DNA from: Lachnospiraceae bacterium
GTDB lineage: Bacteria; Bacillota; Clostridia; Lachnospirales; Lachnospiraceae
Assembly (NCBI GenBank): GCA_017446125.1
Contig: JAFSRL010000032.1
Coordinates: 1-7,510 of the forward strand
Direction of reading: 5' to 3'
Length of the DNA stretch: 7,510 nt
Shown in pieces: positions 2,860-7,510 of this stretch. Position 1 is the stretch's first letter; every line of letters starts with the position of its first letter. The notes under the pieces are model-generated. The model was not told the origin of the DNA. It ran no database searches and saw only the letters and a program-made list of their open reading frames with translations. Position numbers and translations under genes: made by a program.

Positions 2860-5301
2860 ATGAACAGACAGATGTTTATCAACTTCATCGAAACCAAGGG
2901 GATTGTCTTCCTTGACGGGGCGACCGGCTCGAACATGCAAAAGGCCGGGATGCCCTCCGGCGTATGTCCCGAGGTGTGGCTCACAGAACATCCGGAGCCC
3001 ATCAACGCATTGAAAAAAGGATACATTGATGCCGGGACGGAGATTCTTTATGCGCCCACCTTTGGCGGCAACCGCGTGAAGCTTGACGAATACGGCTTCG
3101 GCGACCGCGTCGAAGAACTCAATACAACGCTTGTGAAAATGGCAAGAGAACAGGCGGGGGACAATGTCCTGATTGCGGGTGACATCACGATGACCGGCAG
3201 GCAGCTTGTTCCGACGGGCGACATGACGTTTGAAGCGCTGGTCGATGTCTATAAGGAACAGATTTCGATTCTGGAGCATGCGGGGGTCGACCTTCTTGTT
3301 GTGGAGACGATGCTTTCGCTGCAGGAGTGCCGGGCTGCGCTCATCGCGGCGAAGGAGGTGAGTGACCTTGCGGTCATGGTGACGCTGACCTTTGAAGAAG
3401 ACGGGAAGACCTTATTCGGAAACGACCCGGCATCCGTCGCGGTCACGCTGGAAGCCTTGGGTGCTGCGGCTGTCGGAACGAACTGCGGTGCCGGTCCCTT
3501 GAAGATGCTTCCTGTCATTCAGGCAATGGCAGATGCCGTTTCGATTCCCGTCATCGCGAAGCCGAATGCGGGACTGCCGGAAACGAACGCATCCGGCGAA
3601 ACGGTTTACTCCATGGACGAGGAAACCTTTGCGCGGGAAATGGTCGATCTCGTGCGTGCGGGCGCAAAGATTGTGGGCGGCTGCTGCGGCACGACACCGG
3701 CGTACATTCAAAGTATGCGGGAAGAAATGTTGAAGCTTTCCGTGGAAGAGCGCAGCTACCAATATAAGCCGCGCGAGGGTGTCCGGCGGCTGACCTCGGA
3801 GCGCGCCTTGTTGCAATTCAAGCTGGACGACCCCTTCCTGATTGTGGGCGAGCGCATCAACCCGACCGGCAAAAAGAGGCTTCAAGAGGAGCTTCGTTCG
3901 GGGCGTTTGGACCTCGTCACCACATTTGCGCAAACGCAGGAAGAGGACGGCGCGGCCATCTTAGACGTTAACGTCGGGATGAGCGGCGTGAACGAAAAGG
4001 AATTATTGAAAGAGGTTGTCACGGAGGTCACACAGGTGACATCCCTTCCTTTGTGTATCGACACCTCTGACACAGAAGCAATGGAGGAGGCGCTGCGCAT
4101 CTATCCCGGGCGCGCGCTCATCAACTCCGTTTCGCTCGAAAAAGGAAAGCCGGAAAAGGTATTTCCCCTTGCGGCAAAGTACGGCGCGATGGTGATTTTG
4201 TTACCCGTCGGTGAGGCGGGCCTGCCGAAGGATATTGATGAGAAGCTCGACAATGTCGACCGGCTGTATGAGATTGCGAAATCGTACGGACTGAAGAAGG
4301 AAGACCTGGTTGTTGACGGACTGGTTGCGACGGTGGCCGCAGACAAGGAGGCCGGCCGGATGTTTCTTCAGACCATCCGCTACTGCAAGACGCAGGGGCT
4401 TGCGACGATTGGCGGGTTGTCCAATGTTTCCTTCGGCCTGCCCGAACGGGGGATTGTGAATGCGGCGTTTCTTGCGATGGCGATTTGTGAGGGAATGACG
4501 ATGGCGATTGCAAACCCCTCGCAGCAGCTTTTGATGAATGTTGCCGCGGCGTCGGATTTGCTGATTGCGAAGAAGGATGCGGATACGACGTACTTAAAAC
4601 GCATCGAGGGGAATGTGAAGGATGAGCAGGTGGCGGGCGTTGCCGAAAAGCCGGATGCGCGGACGCCGTTGCAGGTTGTGTATGAGGATGTTTTGAAGGG
4701 CAACAAGAAGGCAATCCTTGCGGATACCGTGAAGGCGTTGGAAAGCGGTGCCGGTGCAAAGGCGGTTTTGGATGAGGCGCTTATGCCGGCGATCGAGGAG
4801 GTCGGGAATCTCTTTGACAGCGGAAAGTATTTCCTGCCGCAGCTCATTGCGGGGGCGGAGGCGATGAAGACGTCGATTGCGTATTTGGAGCCCTTGCTCG
4901 CGGAGGACCGCGCGACGCAGGGGGCGAGCCCCAAGATTGTGATTGCGACGGTGCACGGGGATATTCACGACATCGGCAAAAATCTGGTAACATTGATGTT
5001 ACGGAACTACGGGTTTGAGGTGTATGACCTTGGAAAGGATGTTCCTGCTAAGACAATCGTCGAAATGGCGAGGGAGGTGGACGCGGACATCATCGCGCTT
5101 TCCGATTTGATGACAACGACGATGCAGGAGATGGAGCACGTGGTGGCGCTTGTGAAGGAAGCCGGACTGCGCGCACGCATCATGGTGGGCGGCGCGGTTG
5201 TCACGGAGGATTACGCGAACGAGATTCATGCGGACGGATATTCCGACGACGCCGGTCAGGCCGTCAAGGTCGCGCAGCGGATCCTGTCAATAAAGGCTTA
5301 G
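2860..5301 (+). CDS. metH: Cobalamin-dependent methionine synthase without reactivation domain
   Basis: MetH moves a methyl group from 5-methyltetrahydrofolate through cobalamin to homocysteine, making methionine in the cytoplasm. The 813 residues hold three modules. The homocysteine domain is at about 1-295, with DGATGSNMQ at 19-27 and zinc ligands Cys209 (TNCGAG), Cys275 and Cys276 (GGCCGT). The pterin-binding domain is at about 320-575, with VGERINPTGKKRL, DVNVG, IDTSD and GLSNVSFGLPER. The B12 module has its helical cap at about 600-685 (YFLPQL) and its Rossmann part at 690-813, with DIHDIG (Asp701, His703, Gly706; His703 ligates cobalt), SDL at 748-750 and GG at 777-778. The protein ends there: the C-terminal SAM-binding reactivation domain of the 1200-residue E. 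coli enzyme is absent, as in many Clostridia and Thermotoga. GAGGAA, ten bases before the ATG, lies within the end of the lipoprotein gene. No cobalamin or SAM riboswitch is seen upstream. Confidence 0.95.
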   Translation: MNRQMFINFIETKGIVFLDGATGSNMQKAGMPSGVCPEVWLTEHPEPINALKKGYIDAGTEILYAPTFGGNRVKLDEYGFGDRVEELNTTLVKMAREQAGDNVLIAGDITMTGRQLVPTGDMTFEALVDVYKEQISILEHAGVDLLVVETMLSLQECRAALIAAKEVSDLAVMVTLTFEEDGKTLFGNDPASVAVTLEALGAAAVGTNCGAGPLKMLPVIQAMADAVSIPVIAKPNAGLPETNASGETVYSMDEETFAREMVDLVRAGAKIVGGCCGTTPAYIQSMREEMLKLSVEERSYQYKPREGVRRLTSERALLQFKLDDPFLIVGERINPTGKKRLQEELRSGRLDLVTTFAQTQEEDGAAILDVNVGMSGVNEKELLKEVVTEVTQVTSLPLCIDTSDTEAMEEALRIYPGRALINSVSLEKGKPEKVFPLAAKYGAMVILLPVGEAGLPKDIDEKLDNVDRLYEIAKSYGLKKEDLVVDGLVATVAADKEAGRMFLQTIRYCKTQGLATIGGLSNVSFGLPERGIVNAAFLAMAICEGMTMAIANPSQQLLMNVAAASDLLIAKKDADTTYLKRIEGNVKDEQVAGVAEKPDARTPLQVVYEDVLKGNKKAILADTVKALESGAGAKAVLDEALMPAIEEVGNLFDSGKYFLPQLIAGAEAMKTSIAYLEPLLAEDRATQGASPKIVIATVHGDIHDIGKNLVTLMLRNYGFEVYDLGKDVPAKTIVEMAREVDADIIALSDLMTTTMQEMEHVVALVKEAGLRARIMVGGAVVTEDYANEIHADGYSDDAGQAVKVAQRILSIKA

Positions 5302-5313
5302 GAGGTTTACGGT

Positions 5314-6942
<1,629 letters not shown>

Positions 6943-6982
6943 CGAAAGCAAATGTAATGCGGCGGAAAAGAAGGAGAAGACT

Positions 6983-7468
6983 ATGAAACGTATATACTCG
7001 GTTCTTGTGGAAAACCGCGCGGGTGTCCTCAGCAAGGTGGCAGGGCTGTTTGCACGCAGAAGCTTTAATATCGATTCGCTTGCCGTGGGCGAGACGGATG
7101 ATAAGAGCGTGTCGCGCATGACGATTGTGAGCAGCGGCGACGAGCGCATGATCGAGCAGATTGAGAAGCAGCTCAACAAAAAGCTCGATGTCATCAAGGT
7201 GAACACCTTTAAGTCCTCGGAGTCAATCAGCCGGGAGCTGTTGCTCATCAAGGTGAAGTACAACAAGGGCAACCGCAAGGACATCATGGAAATGTGCGAA
7301 ATCATGGACGCGAAGATTGTGGACGTTTCGACGAACATGATGATGATTCAGCTCTGCGACCTGCCGGAGCGGGTGGAGCTGTTTTTGGCGCTTTTTAAGA
7401 GCATTTCCGTGGTGGAGGTTGCACGCACGGGGACGTTGGCGCTGCAGAAGTGTCTTGAGGCGCGGTGA
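6983..7468 (+). CDS. ilvN: Acetohydroxyacid synthase, small regulatory subunit
   Basis: The small subunit binds IlvB, raises its activity and gives feedback inhibition by valine. The 161 residues match the short (IlvH-type) form in length. An N-terminal ACT domain at about 2-75 has SVLVENRAGVLSKVAGLFARR and SRMTIVSSGDE. Residues equal to E. coli IlvH Asn11, Gly14 and Asn29, which form the valine site, are all kept at the same numbers, so valine control is likely. Ser27 replaces a glycine usual in RRG(F/Y)NI. The C-terminal domain (about 80-161) has ELLLIKVKYN and ends with VEVARTGTLAL, typical of the family. AAGGAGA at 6971-6977 gives a spacing of about six bases. The 40-base gap from ilvB has no terminator. 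The gene could equally be labelled ilvH. Confidence 0.95.
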   Translation: MKRIYSVLVENRAGVLSKVAGLFARRSFNIDSLAVGETDDKSVSRMTIVSSGDERMIEQIEKQLNKKLDVIKVNTFKSSESISRELLLIKVKYNKGNRKDIMEMCEIMDAKIVDVSTNMMMIQLCDLPERVELFLALFKSISVVEVARTGTLALQKCLEAR

Positions 7469-7479
7469 GTGAGTTATGA

Positions 7480-7510
7480 GGTGACAAAAGGGACAGGTCC
7501 AAATGTCACC
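7480..7510. repeat. Palindrome after ilvN, running to the window edge
   Basis: GGTGACA (7480-7486) pairs with TGTCACC (7504-7510), and the centre holds a second small palindrome GGAC-AG-GTCC (7491-7500). It resembles dispersed REP-like palindromes with a GGGACAGGTCC core. No T-run is visible before the sequence ends, so a terminator role for the operon cannot be judged. Confidence 0.5.

Noticed and set aside
2454..3279. Long minus-strand open frames opposite the lipoprotein and metH
   Set aside because: They are antisense shadows of confidently identified plus-strand genes, rich in Arg, His and Cys, with no domain recognised.

Overview
The window looks like chromosomal DNA of a Gram-positive anaerobe of the Clostridia, most likely a Lachnospiraceae-type gut or rumen bacterium. 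This is inferred from strong AGGAGG-type ribosome sites, a cobalamin-dependent methionine synthase without its reactivation domain, a sugar-kinase/NagA pair typical of host-glycan users, and a tiny membrane-peptide locus of a kind common in Firmicutes. No rRNA, tRNA, CRISPR array, phage or transposase gene is visible.

Layout. (1) Positions 1-496, minus strand: the first 165 codons of a phosphotransferase-fold kinase related to N-acetylhexosamine 1-kinase, cut by the left edge. (2) 497-586: a short divergent promoter region. (3) 587-1747, plus: nagA, N-acetylglucosamine-6-phosphate deacetylase. (4) 1744-2109: a compact two-RNA locus. A 34-residue hydrophobic peptide is encoded on the minus strand (1863-1967) behind a long structured leader. 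A short plus-strand RNA starts at the end of nagA and converges on it. The two share one bidirectional hairpin terminator, and both predicted transcripts begin with the same 29-nt repeat. The arrangement resembles type I toxin-antitoxin modules. (5) 2110-2354: AT-rich control DNA with two dyads, an extended -10 promoter and a strong terminator-like hairpin. (6) 2355-7468, plus: lipoprotein, metH, ilvB, ilvN, closely spaced and probably one operon. (7) 7480-7510: a palindrome running to the right edge.

How the parts work together. The kinase and NagA probably serve amino-sugar catabolism. MetH makes methionine from homocysteine using cobalamin and methyltetrahydrofolate. IlvB and IlvN form acetohydroxyacid synthase, the first common step of valine, leucine and isoleucine synthesis, with IlvN giving valine feedback. 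The lipoprotein at the head of the operon is of unknown function. The most novel-looking part is the two-RNA/small-peptide locus at 1744-2109. Its open question is why both RNAs carry the same sense-orientation repeat at their 5' ends, since that cannot act by simple antisense pairing.
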